From an uncultured Candidatus Melainabacteria bacterium (GTDB lineage: Bacteria > Cyanobacteriota > Vampirovibrionia > Gastranaerophilales > Gastranaerophilaceae), in contig CAMDYM010000007.1 of NCBI GenBank assembly GCA_945910425.1, positions 1 to 51,201 of the forward strand: DNA of 51,201 nt, read 5' to 3'. A program made the position numbers and the translations under genes. Of this stretch, positions 1-8,058 are shown piece after piece. The notes beneath the pieces were generated by a model. That model saw only the letters and a list, made by a program, of their open reading frames with translations. It did not search any database and was not told the origin of the DNA. Each line of letters opens with the position of its first letter. Within the stretch, counting starts at the first letter, position 1.

Positions 1-19
1 AAAATTAAAAGGAGAAATT

Positions 20-406
20 ATGCCAACTATTAACCAGCTAGTACGTTCTGAACGTAAAAAGCTTCAAGACAAAACAAAATCTCCTGCTTTGATGAATTGT
101 CCTCAAAGACGTGGAGTATGTACAAGGGTTTACACAACAACCCCTAAGAAACCAAACTCAGCACTTAGAAAAGTTGCAAGGGTTAGATTAACTAACGGAT
201 TTGAAGTTACTTCATATATTCCGGGTATCGGTCACAACTTACAAGAACACAGTGTTGTTCTTATAAGAGGCGGTCGTGTTAAGGATTTACCAGGTGTTCG
301 TTACCACATCGTCCGCGGTACTTTAGATACTGCAGGTGTTGCTAACAGAACTCAAAGCAGATCTAAATATGGTGCTAAGAAAAATGCAAAGGGAGGTAAG
401 AAGTAA
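20..406 (+). CDS. rpsL: 30S ribosomal protein S12
   Basis: Decoding-centre protein of the small ribosomal subunit. The 128-residue product carries the S12 hallmarks: start [14 protein letters not shown], the [13 protein letters not shown] loop around residue 40 and the [13 protein letters not shown] loop around residue 88. The lysines at the usual streptomycin-resistance positions are present, so the loops look wild type. An AAGGAG Shine-Dalgarno lies at 9-14, ideally placed for the ATG at 20. The stop codon overlaps the rpsG start (TAATG), so the two are translationally coupled. Identification is certain; only 19 bases upstream are visible, so the promoter is outside the window. Confidence 0.99.
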   Translation: MPTINQLVRSERKKLQDKTKSPALMNCPQRRGVCTRVYTTTPKKPNSALRKVARVRLTNGFEVTSYIPGIGHNLQEHSVVLIRGGRVKDLPGVRYHIVRGTLDTAGVANRTQSRSKYGAKKNAKGGKK

Positions 407-876
407 TGTCAAGACGTTCTAAACCTGCAAGAAGAATACCTTTAGCAGATCCTGTATATAACAGCGTTGATGTTTCTAAATTTATTAACAGAATCATGCG
501 CCGTGGTAAAAAATCTTTAGCTGAAAAGATTTTCTATGGAACAATGGAAAGAATTAAAGAAAGAACTAACGAAGATCCGATTGAATTATTCCAAAAAGCT
601 ATGACAAACGCTACTCCGTTATTGGAAGTTAAAGCTCGTCGTATCGGTGGTTCTACTTACCAAGTTCCTATCGAAGTAAAAGAAGACAGAGGTTTTGCTC
701 TTTCTTCATCTTGGTTAATTGAAGCAGCTAAGAAAAGAGGCGGTAAATCATTCGTAGACAAATTAACAAACGAATTAATTGATGCTTCAAACGGACAAGG
801 TGCAGCTTGCAAGAAACGTGAAGATACCCACAGAATGGCTGAAGCTAACAAAGCTTTCGCTCATTACAGATATTAG
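406..876 (+). CDS. rpsG: 30S ribosomal protein S7
   Basis: Primary 16S rRNA-binding protein that nucleates assembly of the 30S head. The 156-residue length and sequence ([20 protein letters not shown] at the start, KARRIGGSTYQVPIEV mid-protein, EDTHRMAEANKAFAHYRY at the end) match bacterial S7 throughout. The ATG shares its A with the last base of the rpsL stop. A strong terminator follows 30 bases later and the next gene is on the other strand, so fusA and tuf, which usually follow in the str operon, are not linked here. Confidence 0.99.
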   Translation: MSRRSKPARRIPLADPVYNSVDVSKFINRIMRRGKKSLAEKIFYGTMERIKERTNEDPIELFQKAMTNATPLLEVKARRIGGSTYQVPIEVKEDRGFALSSSWLIEAAKKRGGKSFVDKLTNELIDASNGQGAACKKREDTHRMAEANKAFAHYRY

Positions 877-903
877 TCCTCGGGCATCGTTAACAATATA
901 CGA

Positions 904-935
904 AAAAGCACTCAATATTTATTGGGTGCTTTTTT
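904..935 (+). terminator. rpsLG terminator, probably bidirectional
   Basis: A-rich 5' arm and T-rich 3' arm form AAAAAGCACTCAA / TTGGGTGCTTTTT around a short AT loop, followed by TTTTT. It ends rpsL-rpsG. The stop codon of the convergent minus-strand gene (919-921) lies inside the hairpin, and the A-tract supplies a U-run on the minus strand, so one hairpin can serve both transcripts. Confidence 0.85.
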
Positions 936-2538
936 CGTTGCGTATTATAGTTAAATCACGAATCGGTTCATCCGTTGTATGAATATTGTATTTCTTACTA
1001 AAGGTTTCAAACACGGCAGGATTAACAAGAGTTGGTGAACACTTTGCCATATAAATATTTTGCGCCCCCACATTTTTTAATTTAACTATATTTGAAACAG
1101 TCATAACATCACATGTTGTAAACATAAATATAATCTTGCTATCTGATATCGGGAATTTATCAAAAAATTTCATCAAAATATTTGTTGCAAGCGGAATATA
1201 ATTTCCGATTGGTATAGTTAAAACATTTTGCTGTTCGGACTTGTAAGAAAAACTTATTGCAAATTCATCTTCATCCAACATGTTGAAAAACTCTTTAAAA
1301 TACTCTTCCTGAACAAGCAGTTGAGCATCTGTTCCAACGATAAATAAACGCTTTATAATACCGTTATTCAATTTTTCAACAATCATATCAAATTGTTTGT
1401 TTAGCTCATCTTCATTATACCCTAAGATAGTATCAGGTTTTGTTTTACCTTTAGAAAAACCTTTTGCCGCTTTAGCTGCCTCAATCAGCGCGGAATAATC
1501 ATTATTTTCAACTTTAATTACGCCTTTTGGTACAATGTAATCATTTGAAAATAACCTGCCGCGGTACAAATATTCGGTATTATTCTTTGAGTTTTTGGTT
1601 AAAAGAATAGCTCCCGGAAAAGTTGCAAAATCTAAGATACAATTCTCGGTTGAATCCCCATAATGCCCTTTCAAGTGTTCAAATTCATGAAAAACTTTAA
1701 GTGCATGAGTAATTAAAAGGTTAGAATGCGTATAAATATCAACATCTTGCCCCTTTGTTTCACGTAAAACTTTTAATAAGTCAAAAAAATTGTTACCTGA
1801 TACTAAAATGGCTTTGCCTTTTTCGCTTGAATGTGAAACCTCAACTTTCGATATTCCGCCAAATGAAGATAATAACAATTCGCTGATTTTTAATTGCAGC
1901 CTGCTGTCTAACTCAGCAAGATTAGTTATACTGTCAGCAATTTTTTTACTACTGAGCGGTCTGTGATTAAATAAATCAAGCGTCAAAATCACTTCATCAT
2001 AAGCTTTTACATCAGATTCGTTAAAATCCGCAAGTTTAATAATATTAAGACTGACACTTTTAATAACGATATCAAGAATTGTTATTAAATTTTTAACCTC
2101 ACTATTTCTTGTATTATAGTTTCTTAAAAATATTTTTTCACCTATAGATATTGCCTTAGAAACCGGTGTTTTTTCATTAAACAGAATTTTTTCTTTTAAA
2201 TCTTTAGATGTAATATTTTCCCGTTTGCAATAGTCGTTATAAGCTTTTTTTGTATCTTCAAGCATAAAATATTCATTGCGTACAATTTCAAATAACTGTT
2301 CTTCACTAAATTCATTAACAGAAACAAAACTTGCAAGAACATTTATAATATCAAATTTCAATTTATCATTACTTGCACCAAGTTTTTCTAACTTTAATAC
2401 ATAATATGCAATATGCTGTAAAAACATCATAGCAAGTTCAGATAAAGCCGATATAGACGGAGAAATAGAACATGCTCCGCGGGATGTACATTCATTTACA
2501 TCTATTTGTGAATTTCTTGCATTATAATTATAACTCAT
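919..2538 (-). CDS. Hybrid-cluster-protein-like scaffold lacking the metal ligands
   Basis: A 539-residue homologue of hybrid cluster protein (Hcp, NO/hydroxylamine reductase family). Shared landmarks run along the whole chain: ECTSRGACS at the N-terminus (Hcp GCT..G.CG), VDIYTH, FPGAILLTKN, a RLFIVG segment, and VGAQNIYMAKCSPTLVNPAV near the C-terminus (Hcp LGVKGIRLGPTLPAFLSPNV). By eye against remembered Desulfovibrio Hcp, most hybrid-cluster ligands are gone: the SGHD histidine is Asn (SGNN), the THGE glutamate is Asn (THSN), TTNC is KNS, and the three later cysteines are absent; an Asp may replace the last Glu. Only two of four N-terminal cluster cysteines remain (C17, C23). The fold therefore looks conserved but not the chemistry. 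The ATG has AGGTG upstream and begins 2 bases after the glutaredoxin gene, so the two form an operon. Function is unknown. Confidence 0.75.
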   Translation of the reverse strand: MSYNYNARNSQIDVNECTSRGACSISPSISALSELAMMFLQHIAYYVLKLEKLGASNDKLKFDIINVLASFVSVNEFSEEQLFEIVRNEYFMLEDTKKAYNDYCKRENITSKDLKEKILFNEKTPVSKAISIGEKIFLRNYNTRNSEVKNLITILDIVIKSVSLNIIKLADFNESDVKAYDEVILTLDLFNHRPLSSKKIADSITNLAELDSRLQLKISELLLSSFGGISKVEVSHSSEKGKAILVSGNNFFDLLKVLRETKGQDVDIYTHSNLLITHALKVFHEFEHLKGHYGDSTENCILDFATFPGAILLTKNSKNNTEYLYRGRLFSNDYIVPKGVIKVENNDYSALIEAAKAAKGFSKGKTKPDTILGYNEDELNKQFDMIVEKLNNGIIKRLFIVGTDAQLLVQEEYFKEFFNMLDEDEFAISFSYKSEQQNVLTIPIGNYIPLATNILMKFFDKFPISDSKIIFMFTTCDVMTVSNIVKLKNVGAQNIYMAKCSPTLVNPAVFETFSKKYNIHTTDEPIRDLTIIRNEKSTQ

Positions 2539-2540
2539 AT

Positions 2541-2777
2541 TTACACCTGCTTTAAACTTTTCAAATACTCAATAATATCATCAGATTCATACATTTTAAC
2601 ATTAGAATCCTCGTCAAACAAAAACGGAATCTGTTCTTTTCCGCCTAAAGTAAGAAGTTTTTGTATATTATCTTTATTTGAAACATCAAACTTATGAAAT
2701 TTAATATTATTTTCAGATAGAAAACTCATAACCTTCCTGCAATAAGGACAGGTTTCTAAAATGTATAAATCAAGCAT
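2541..2777 (-). CDS. Glutaredoxin-like protein
   Basis: A 78-residue thioredoxin-fold protein with the glutaredoxin active site CPYC at residues 10-13, the cis-proline segment EQIPFLFD, and a C-terminal YESDDIIEYLKSL helix as in GST-N-type glutaredoxins. It should act in the cytosol as a dithiol/disulfide or glutathione-type reductant; the partner is not visible from sequence. A strong AGAAGGAGA Shine-Dalgarno precedes the ATG. It is first of two genes, with the Hcp-like gene 2 bases downstream, which suggests a shared redox or nitrosative-stress role (inference). Confidence 0.88.
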   Translation of the reverse strand: MLDLYILETCPYCRKVMSFLSENNIKFHKFDVSNKDNIQKLLTLGGKEQIPFLFDEDSNVKMYESDDIIEYLKSLKQV

Positions 2778-2976
2778 AATTATCTCCTTCTAGTGCATCT
2801 TAGAAAGTATTAATGATTAAATAAATTAGACGGGCAGATAATTTGTAAGACTTATTGACACACATCAGAATGACGTATTATTTGACAAGTTAGATTGAAC
2901 CCATATATTTACACCACCTATATTTACCCCTTACCCCTAATTGCAAATTTATAACTTTTATACTAAACTTCAAATT

Positions 2977-4098
2977 ATGAATAAGAAGAATATACTATTC
3001 GTGTTCGGAACACGACCGGAAGTTATAAAACTGGCTCCGATAATACTTGAATTAAGAAAATACCCTGAACAGTACAGAGTAATTATTTGTAATACAGAGC
3101 AGCAAAAAGAATTATCTAATCAAACTCTTTGCTACTTCGGCTTGCAAGCTGATATAAACCTTGACTGTATGCGTCCAAATCAAACACTTGCTGAAGTTCA
3201 GTCAAGAATATTAACTTCTTTAGATAAAGTCTTTGAAGATAATAAAATTGATGCGACAATTGTTCAAGGTGATACAATGACCGTTCTTTGCGGAGCTTTG
3301 ACAAGTTTTTACAGAAAAATTCCCGTGTTCCATGTAGAAGCAGGATTACGCTCATATGATATATACGAGCCGTTCCCCGAAGAAGTTATGCGTCAAATGA
3401 CTTCTCGTGTTGCAGAACTCCATTTTGCTCCGACCGAAAAGAATAAAAATGCACTGTTAAAAGAAGATATTTCCGAAAGTAAAATTCATGTTACGGGAAA
3501 TACCGTAATTGATGCCCTTTTCTGCTTATCAGAAAACACAATGGAACAAGCTAAAGAATTTTTCAACTCAAAAGAAATTCCGATTGATGACAAGCTTATA
3601 CTTATTACAGCTCACAGGCGCGAAAACCATGGGGAAAGAATTGACAGAATACTTGAAGCTATCACGTACCTTGTAAAAACTTACCCTGACCATAAATTCG
3701 TAATACCTGTCCACCCAAATCCGAATGTTAAATGTAAAATTTACTCAAAACTTGGTGAATTTGAAAATGTATATCTTCTAAGTCCATTAGATTACCCTTA
3801 TCTTGTGTACTTAATGAAGAATGCCAAACTTATTCTGACAGATTCAGGCGGAATCCAAGAAGAAGCACCGTCATTTGGCTGTCCGACACTTGTAATGAGA
3901 TATGAAACAGAACGCCAGGAAGGAATTGATGCGGGAGTTTCCGTACTTGTAGGAGCTGATTATGATAAGATAACGTCTTACTCTTCAGAAATTCTATCTA
4001 AACCTCGTAAAGATACAAGATTAAAAGCCTTAAATCCTTACGGTAAAGGCGATTCTTCTGTTATTATTAAAAACTTAATTGATGAATATTTTAAATAA
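2977..4098 (+). CDS. wecB: UDP-N-acetylglucosamine 2-epimerase (non-hydrolysing)
   Basis: Interconverts UDP-GlcNAc and UDP-ManNAc in the cytosol for envelope polysaccharide synthesis. The 373-residue protein has the GT-B epimerase signatures: FGTRPEVIKLAP at 10-21, QGDT at 97-100, EAGLRS at 121-126, HRRENHGERI from about 213 and DSGGIQEEAPSFGCP from about 289, with the catalytic Asp/Glu/His positions apparently intact. I chose the ATG at 2977. A TTG at 2941 would add 12 residues before the conserved start; neither has a Shine-Dalgarno. A TATACT -10-like hexamer at 2959-2964 would give a very short leader from the ATG. The gene stands alone between two minus-strand genes. Confidence 0.95.
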   Translation: MNKKNILFVFGTRPEVIKLAPIILELRKYPEQYRVIICNTEQQKELSNQTLCYFGLQADINLDCMRPNQTLAEVQSRILTSLDKVFEDNKIDATIVQGDTMTVLCGALTSFYRKIPVFHVEAGLRSYDIYEPFPEEVMRQMTSRVAELHFAPTEKNKNALLKEDISESKIHVTGNTVIDALFCLSENTMEQAKEFFNSKEIPIDDKLILITAHRRENHGERIDRILEAITYLVKTYPDHKFVIPVHPNPNVKCKIYSKLGEFENVYLLSPLDYPYLVYLMKNAKLILTDSGGIQEEAPSFGCPTLVMRYETERQEGIDAGVSVLVGADYDKITSYSSEILSKPRKDTRLKALNPYGKGDSSVIIKNLIDEYFK

Positions 4099-4102
4099 AT
4101 AA

Positions 4103-4128
4103 TAAAAAGCAAGTATAAAAATACTTGC
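4103..4128 (-). terminator. Terminator of the 4179-4826 gene
   Basis: Perfect 8-bp stem GCAAGTAT / ATACTTGC with a 4-base loop. On the minus strand the stem is followed by TTTTTATT, so it is a Rho-independent terminator for the minus gene. On the plus strand no T-run follows, so it is poor for wecB. Confidence 0.75.
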
Positions 4129-4178
4129 CTGAAATAAAATGTTTTAGGGATATATTTAAGTTTTTGAGGTTTAAATCT

Positions 4179-4826
4179 TTATCTGATAGAAGCTGTTAAC
4201 CTGTCGTCAATTCTTCTATCAATTTTTTTAATCATCTTTTTCATTCTAAAGTCATGATTTGGAGAAATACTTGCGGTTGCGAAATTACGACTTTTGTACT
4301 TTTTGTACAACTCGATTTCTCTATCCTTAATGTCTTTTTTGATGAAAATTTTATCTTCATCTTCTGTTATATCTTTTGAAACCTTGAAAATCACAGCAAA
4401 TAAAGCCAAAACAAACATTACCCAAAGAACTTTATCTAAAGGAACAGATTCGGCTACAATTGTAGTTTCACCGACTATCGGCTCAATCATAATTGTAGAA
4501 TCTTTAATATTTTCAGCTTTGATATAAACTTTTAACTTGTTCGGTGCTGAGTTTTCAATAATTAAACTATTAATGTTATTTGGACCTTTATAAAGAGCGT
4601 TAACAGTTTCTGAAGAACTTACCCCATACAAAGTCATGACAAGCTCGTCATCAGACGGAGTCTTTTTGGTAACCTTTGTGACTTTATCCGAGCCAAGTAT
4701 AATATTATATCCTGTATTATTTTTTTCTAAGGTTATTGTGTGTAAAGTATTTTCGGCAGCTTTCACAACGCTGCTTGAAAATAAGAACACAATTAAGAAT
4801 GTGAATATTGAAAATAACTTTTTCAT
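4179..4826 (-). CDS. Exported membrane-anchored AMIN-like protein
   Basis: A 215-residue protein of unknown function. It has a signal peptide (MKKLFSIFTFLIVFLF... ending VVKAAEN, about residues 1-24), a beta-rich region of about 100 residues with short alternating strands like AMIN domains of amidases and secretins, one membrane helix at about 132-150 (VLWVMFVLALFAVIF), and a highly charged basic tail of about 65 residues that would lie in the cytoplasm. The AMIN resemblance rests on pattern rather than a strong motif. The start has a good AGGGAGGGAGAAGG Shine-Dalgarno. Possible role: linking the cell wall to an internal partner (inference). Transcribed alone with its own terminator. Confidence 0.65.
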   Translation of the reverse strand: MKKLFSIFTFLIVFLFSSSVVKAAENTLHTITLEKNNTGYNIILGSDKVTKVTKKTPSDDELVMTLYGVSSSETVNALYKGPNNINSLIIENSAPNKLKVYIKAENIKDSTIMIEPIVGETTIVAESVPLDKVLWVMFVLALFAVIFKVSKDITEDEDKIFIKKDIKDREIELYKKYKSRNFATASISPNHDFRMKKMIKKIDRRIDDRLTASIR

Positions 4827-4976
4827 TCCTTCTCCCTCCCTAACACGTTTATATTACACTGATTAAAAGCAATGTACATCAACCCATGGGTTTAGATAGG
4901 TAAACCTAAAGTTTTAAATTAATATGAAGAATTGTAACGAAAATATACCATGCTGAAATCACAAAAAAACAAAATC

Positions 4977-4991
4977 CTTTATATAGATGTA
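4977..4991 (+). promoter_or_regulatory. Shared 15-mer upstream of the Gly/Cys-rich gene
   Basis: CTTTATATAGATGTA lies 27 bases upstream of the ATG at 5019. The identical 15-mer occurs 21 bases upstream of the ATG of the Gly/Met-rich minus-strand gene at 22097. TATATA could be a -10 box. It is either a shared core promoter or an operator. Confidence 0.4.
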
Positions 4992-5018
4992 AAGAGCACG
5001 AGATATTAGGAGTCAAAA

Positions 5019-5396
5019 ATGATATTATTATTCGGCGACAAAGCAGCAAAATCAAGAAGTTCAAAAACAAACAACACAAATAATATTAAAAATCATCCTG
5101 TTGAAAATTCAGGGATTTTAGCAATGAACTTGAGTGATGCAAAAAGCATGTTAACAATGGGCGAATATGATACATATATTTCTTCTAATCCTGCAGCAAT
5201 TGATTATTCAATGTACGCAAATTGTGACTTTACAGACAGTGAAAATTCAGGATTTATGGGTGAATTTTCAGCAGCCGTTGCAATGCTTGGCTCAGATTGC
5301 GGATTTTCAATCGGCGGTGGTTTCGGCGGATTTGATTGTGGCGGTGGATGTTCATTTTCCGGAGCTTCTTGCTCATCATTTTCCTCAGTCGGATAA
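5019..5396 (+). CDS. Small Gly/Ser/Cys-rich protein of unknown function
   Basis: A 125-residue protein I do not recognise. The first 90 residues are polar with no clear signal peptide. The last 35 are rich in Gly, Ser and Phe with five cysteines overall (69, 94, 107, 111, 118), including DCGGGC. The Gly-rich tail resembles those seen on assorted membrane and secreted proteins but there is no hydrophobic segment to anchor it. A TTAGGAG Shine-Dalgarno sits well for the ATG, and a strong terminator follows, so it is a genuine one-gene unit. A metal-binding or modified-peptide role is possible but not shown. Confidence 0.7.
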   Translation: MILLFGDKAAKSRSSKTNNTNNIKNHPVENSGILAMNLSDAKSMLTMGEYDTYISSNPAAIDYSMYANCDFTDSENSGFMGEFSAAVAMLGSDCGFSIGGGFGGFDCGGGCSFSGASCSSFSSVG

Positions 5397-5428
5397 TAGT
5401 GATTTACTAAATGATGGATGATAAATAA

Positions 5429-5465
5429 ACGGGCAGAATTTTTTAAATTCTGCCCGTCACTTTTT
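5429..5465 (+). terminator. Terminator of the Gly/Cys-rich gene
   Basis: ACGGGCAGAATTT / AAATTCTGCCCGT is a perfect 13-bp stem with a 3-base loop, followed by CAC and TTTTT. Confidence 0.8.
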
Positions 5466-5700
5466 GACATTCCGAAGACCCTTTTTTGTCATTCTGAGCT
5501 TGACACGGAATCTATCAATGTTGATTTTTCACGTTAGGGCTAACAGATGAGATTCTTCTGCACGTTAGGGGTTTTTAATCAAACTAATAGATTCTGAATC
5601 AAGTTCAGAATGACACTTTAGGTACCGATACTGAATGGCAAAATTTTTGTATCATTTTGTAATGTTCAGGGTGACAGAAAGGTTAATTTTAATTGTAACA
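5466..5700 (+). repeat. Intergenic palindromic repeat cluster
   Basis: The 404-base gap between genes (5397-5800) holds no open frame I can support. It contains an inverted pair of one repeat family: a minus-oriented copy at 5488-5520 (reads GATTCCGTGTCAAGCTCAGA on the minus strand) and a plus copy at 5586-5615 (AGATTCTGAATCAAGTTCAG then AATGACA), with a partial third at 5662-5676 (TTCAGGGTGACAG). Related copies lie at 21627-21660 and 45032-45108. A short direct repeat, CACGTTAGGG, occurs twice (near 5530 and 5561). Confidence 0.7.
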
Positions 5701-5727
5701 AAAACTTAACAAAACCATTCAAAACAT

Positions 5728-5754
5728 TAAAGTTTCACGCAAAAATGCCGATAA
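5728..5754 (+). promoter_or_regulatory. Sigma-28 (FliA/SigD-type) promoter
   Basis: TAAAGTTT at 5728-5735, exactly 11 bases, then GCCGATAA at 5747-5754. This equals the enterobacterial sigma-28 consensus at all 16 specified positions. Transcription would begin near 5762, giving a leader of about 40 bases with an AAAGGA site before the ATG at 5801. I found no second full match in the window. Confidence 0.8.
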
Positions 5755-5800
5755 ACAGAATAAGAAAAGTTTTAAGGAAAACGAAAGGATAACGCAAACT

Positions 5801-7942
5801 ATGGGAATGGCAGCATCACAAGCCAGATTATTAACTCTAACAGCTCGTCTTTCTGACAACGAGTTAAGATCTCAAACCATTAATAATGCAAAAATGCGCC
5901 TTGCTACAGAAAGTTCACAAGCAAGTGAAAATTATATTAATGCGTTAAATAACGCTACCTTAAAATTTACAAACTATGATGAAACAGGAGCAGCTTTAAC
6001 TCAGCCATTAACCTACAATTCATTAATGGCTTACAGCTCATATAATACCCAATACGGACTTGTAAATTCTTCAGGTCAAATTTTAGTCAGTGAAGCTGAA
6101 GCTAAAATGTTCAAAGATGCAAACGGAGATTTAAATAAATATTTAAAAGCTCACGGCTTAGAATACACAACAACATACTTTAAAGAAGCAGGCGGAATTG
6201 AAAACTCTGATTATCCGGCTCCATTTAACAATGTTTCAAGCGACACATTACAACAATGGTATGAAGAATACGGTTCATACGAAAATTCTGTTGAAGTCGA
6301 AAACTATAACAAAGCTTACAGTAACTATAATTCAACCAGAAATACACTTACACACTCATTAAGTAAAACATTAGAAGAATATTTCGGAGCAAGTGGTTCC
6401 GGAGAAAGTAGAACAAGCGGCGGATATGAGTATAAAAACGATCAAACAGCTCAATGGAACTTAGATCAGTTAAAAACAGCTTATAGTAATGCAACTAATA
6501 AGTACAGTTACAAGAACACAACAACTCAAAAATTTGTTGAAGGATTAAACAATACAGAAAGTAGCGCCGGGAAAGCTATGCTTGACTTATTAAATAGCTA
6601 TACATTCCCTGTCGGAAGCTTGATTGTTAAAGAAACAAGCAATTTAACTCAAAATGCTGCAGGAGGTTATACCTTTACTTTTGAAGACTATAACATCATA
6701 ATGGATGCTGATGGCAGAGTAACAGAAATAAAAACTTCTAATGCAGGAGATTTAAGTTCTACACTTAAATATGAGACATCTCCAGGCGTTTACTCAACAC
6801 CTACATTTAATGATGAAGGTGAATCTTCTTGGACTGTACCGGCTAAAGCAGATGCAAAACAACCAACATTAAAAGAATTTTTACAAAATTTTGAAATTAC
6901 AGAAAACAGGGTAGCGGATAACGGGACAAAAACACCTGTAGCTACTATTAAAGCTTCATATCCATCTAACACAATTGACATTGAAAATAATAATATTACA
7001 ATTACAAAAAATTACTCAGATACAGAAGCAATAAAAGGTGAAATTCTGAACCTAAATGAAAAACTTTTAACTATTTTAAAAGAAAATACAGATTATTCAA
7101 AATTTGGTGAAGCAATTATTCGAGGTCAGATAAGCGGAATATCACTAACGCCTGCTGTAAAAAAATATGTTGAAGATTGTATAAATTATAAAACCGAATT
7201 TATAAAAACAATTTTTAAAGATACAACTACTCAATATCAATTCCCAATCACTGATGATGATGGAAATATTACCGGATATTCAACAGCAAAGAATATAGAA
7301 GAAGCTATTGATGACGGAACAGTAAAAATGAATAGCTTAACAAACGAAGAATTTGTTTTATGGCTTGCTAAAAACAGTAAAGATGCTTCAGGTAATGAGT
7401 TAACAGAAGAAACATCATTCATGTCAGAAAACTTCAAAACCGTAATCAAAACTTTCATTATAGAAAATGCGCTTATTGCGGAATACGGAACACCAAAATA
7501 TGCTTGGATTGATGAAATGGACACTCAAAACACAGGCAACGCCGATTCAAAAGCTCAATGGTACACTAACCTTTACAAAAGAATGGAAAAAGGTTACAAA
7601 ACCCTTGAAAACGGTCTTGCATCTTCTCAACAATGGATTGAATACGCATTAGAAACAGGACTTGTAACTATGGAACAAGTTGACAAATCATACAACTGGC
7701 AATCTCTTGAATACAAAACTTGTACAAAAATCACAGAAGTAACTGATGATGCAGCTGTTGCAAAAGCTGAAGCCGAATACAACAGAGCAATGAACGATAT
7801 TAAAACAAAAGATAATATGTATGATGTTCAATTAAAAAATATTGATACAGAACACACCTCATTACAAACAGAATACGATTCAATTAAACAAGTAATAACA
7901 AAAAACATTGACAGAACATTCAAATTTGATCAAAGCGCATAA
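5801..7942 (+). CDS. Large protein of unknown function under a sigma-28 promoter
   Basis: A 713-residue protein. The N-terminus (MGMAASQARLLTLTARLSDN, then an amphipathic helix to about residue 50) recalls the helical ends of flagellar axial and other self-assembling or leaderless-secreted proteins. From memory, a similar MG.AASQARLL start recurs in proteins of gut Melainabacteria. There is no signal peptide or membrane helix. The middle is Asn/Thr/Tyr-rich and the last 60 residues return to charged helix (TEHTSLQTEYDSIKQVITKNIDRTFKF), so helical ends flank a variable centre as in flagellin-like proteins. The promoter at 5728-5754 supports co-expression with late flagellar genes. It could be a flagellar filament/hook-associated or secreted effector protein; I cannot decide. 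A terminator follows; it is monocistronic. Confidence 0.75.
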   Translation: MGMAASQARLLTLTARLSDNELRSQTINNAKMRLATESSQASENYINALNNATLKFTNYDETGAALTQPLTYNSLMAYSSYNTQYGLVNSSGQILVSEAEAKMFKDANGDLNKYLKAHGLEYTTTYFKEAGGIENSDYPAPFNNVSSDTLQQWYEEYGSYENSVEVENYNKAYSNYNSTRNTLTHSLSKTLEEYFGASGSGESRTSGGYEYKNDQTAQWNLDQLKTAYSNATNKYSYKNTTTQKFVEGLNNTESSAGKAMLDLLNSYTFPVGSLIVKETSNLTQNAAGGYTFTFEDYNIIMDADGRVTEIKTSNAGDLSSTLKYETSPGVYSTPTFNDEGESSWTVPAKADAKQPTLKEFLQNFEITENRVADNGTKTPVATIKASYPSNTIDIENNNITITKNYSDTEAIKGEILNLNEKLLTILKENTDYSKFGEAIIRGQISGISLTPAVKKYVEDCINYKTEFIKTIFKDTTTQYQFPITDDDGNITGYSTAKNIEEAIDDGTVKMNSLTNEEFVLWLAKNSKDASGNELTEETSFMSENFKTVIKTFIIENALIAEYGTPKYAWIDEMDTQNTGNADSKAQWYTNLYKRMEKGYKTLENGLASSQQWIEYALETGLVTMEQVDKSYNWQSLEYKTCTKITEVTDDAAVAKAEAEYNRAMNDIKTKDNMYDVQLKNIDTEHTSLQTEYDSIKQVITKNIDRTFKFDQSA

Positions 7943-7953
7943 TAAGAAAACCT

Positions 7954-7990
7954 AAACAAGCCTTCTTTCAGTAAGAGGGCTTGTTTTTTA
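7954..7990 (+). terminator. Terminator of the 713-residue gene
   Basis: AAACAAGCC / GGCTTGTTT stem with additional TCTT/AAGA pairing in the loop, followed by a T-run (TTTTTTATT). Confidence 0.85.
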
Positions 7991-8058
7991 TTGTTGAGTA
8001 TATAAAATAGAAATAGAGGTTAATTGAAAAATATAAGAGGAAGGGATTTAAGGTATCG

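Noticed and set aside
779-982. Open frame running over the end of rpsG and its terminator
   Set aside because: It overlaps a certain ribosomal gene and passes through the terminator hairpin; no ribosome site.
2941-2976. TTG start for wecB adding 12 residues
   Set aside because: No ribosome site, and the extension is not part of the conserved epimerase start; the ATG at 2977 fits the family.
4907-4933. TAAAGTTT upstream of the Gly/Cys-rich gene as a second sigma-28 promoter
   Set aside because: The octamer 11 bases downstream is GAAGAATT, which does not resemble GCCGATAA.
5204-5470. Proline-rich minus-strand frame opposite the Gly/Cys-rich gene
   Set aside because: It is the antisense of Gly codons and runs through the terminator; no start signals.
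5397-5800. Hidden gene or small RNA in the 404-base gap
   Set aside because: Only repeat units, a terminator and the sigma-28 promoter are visible; no open frame with start signals.
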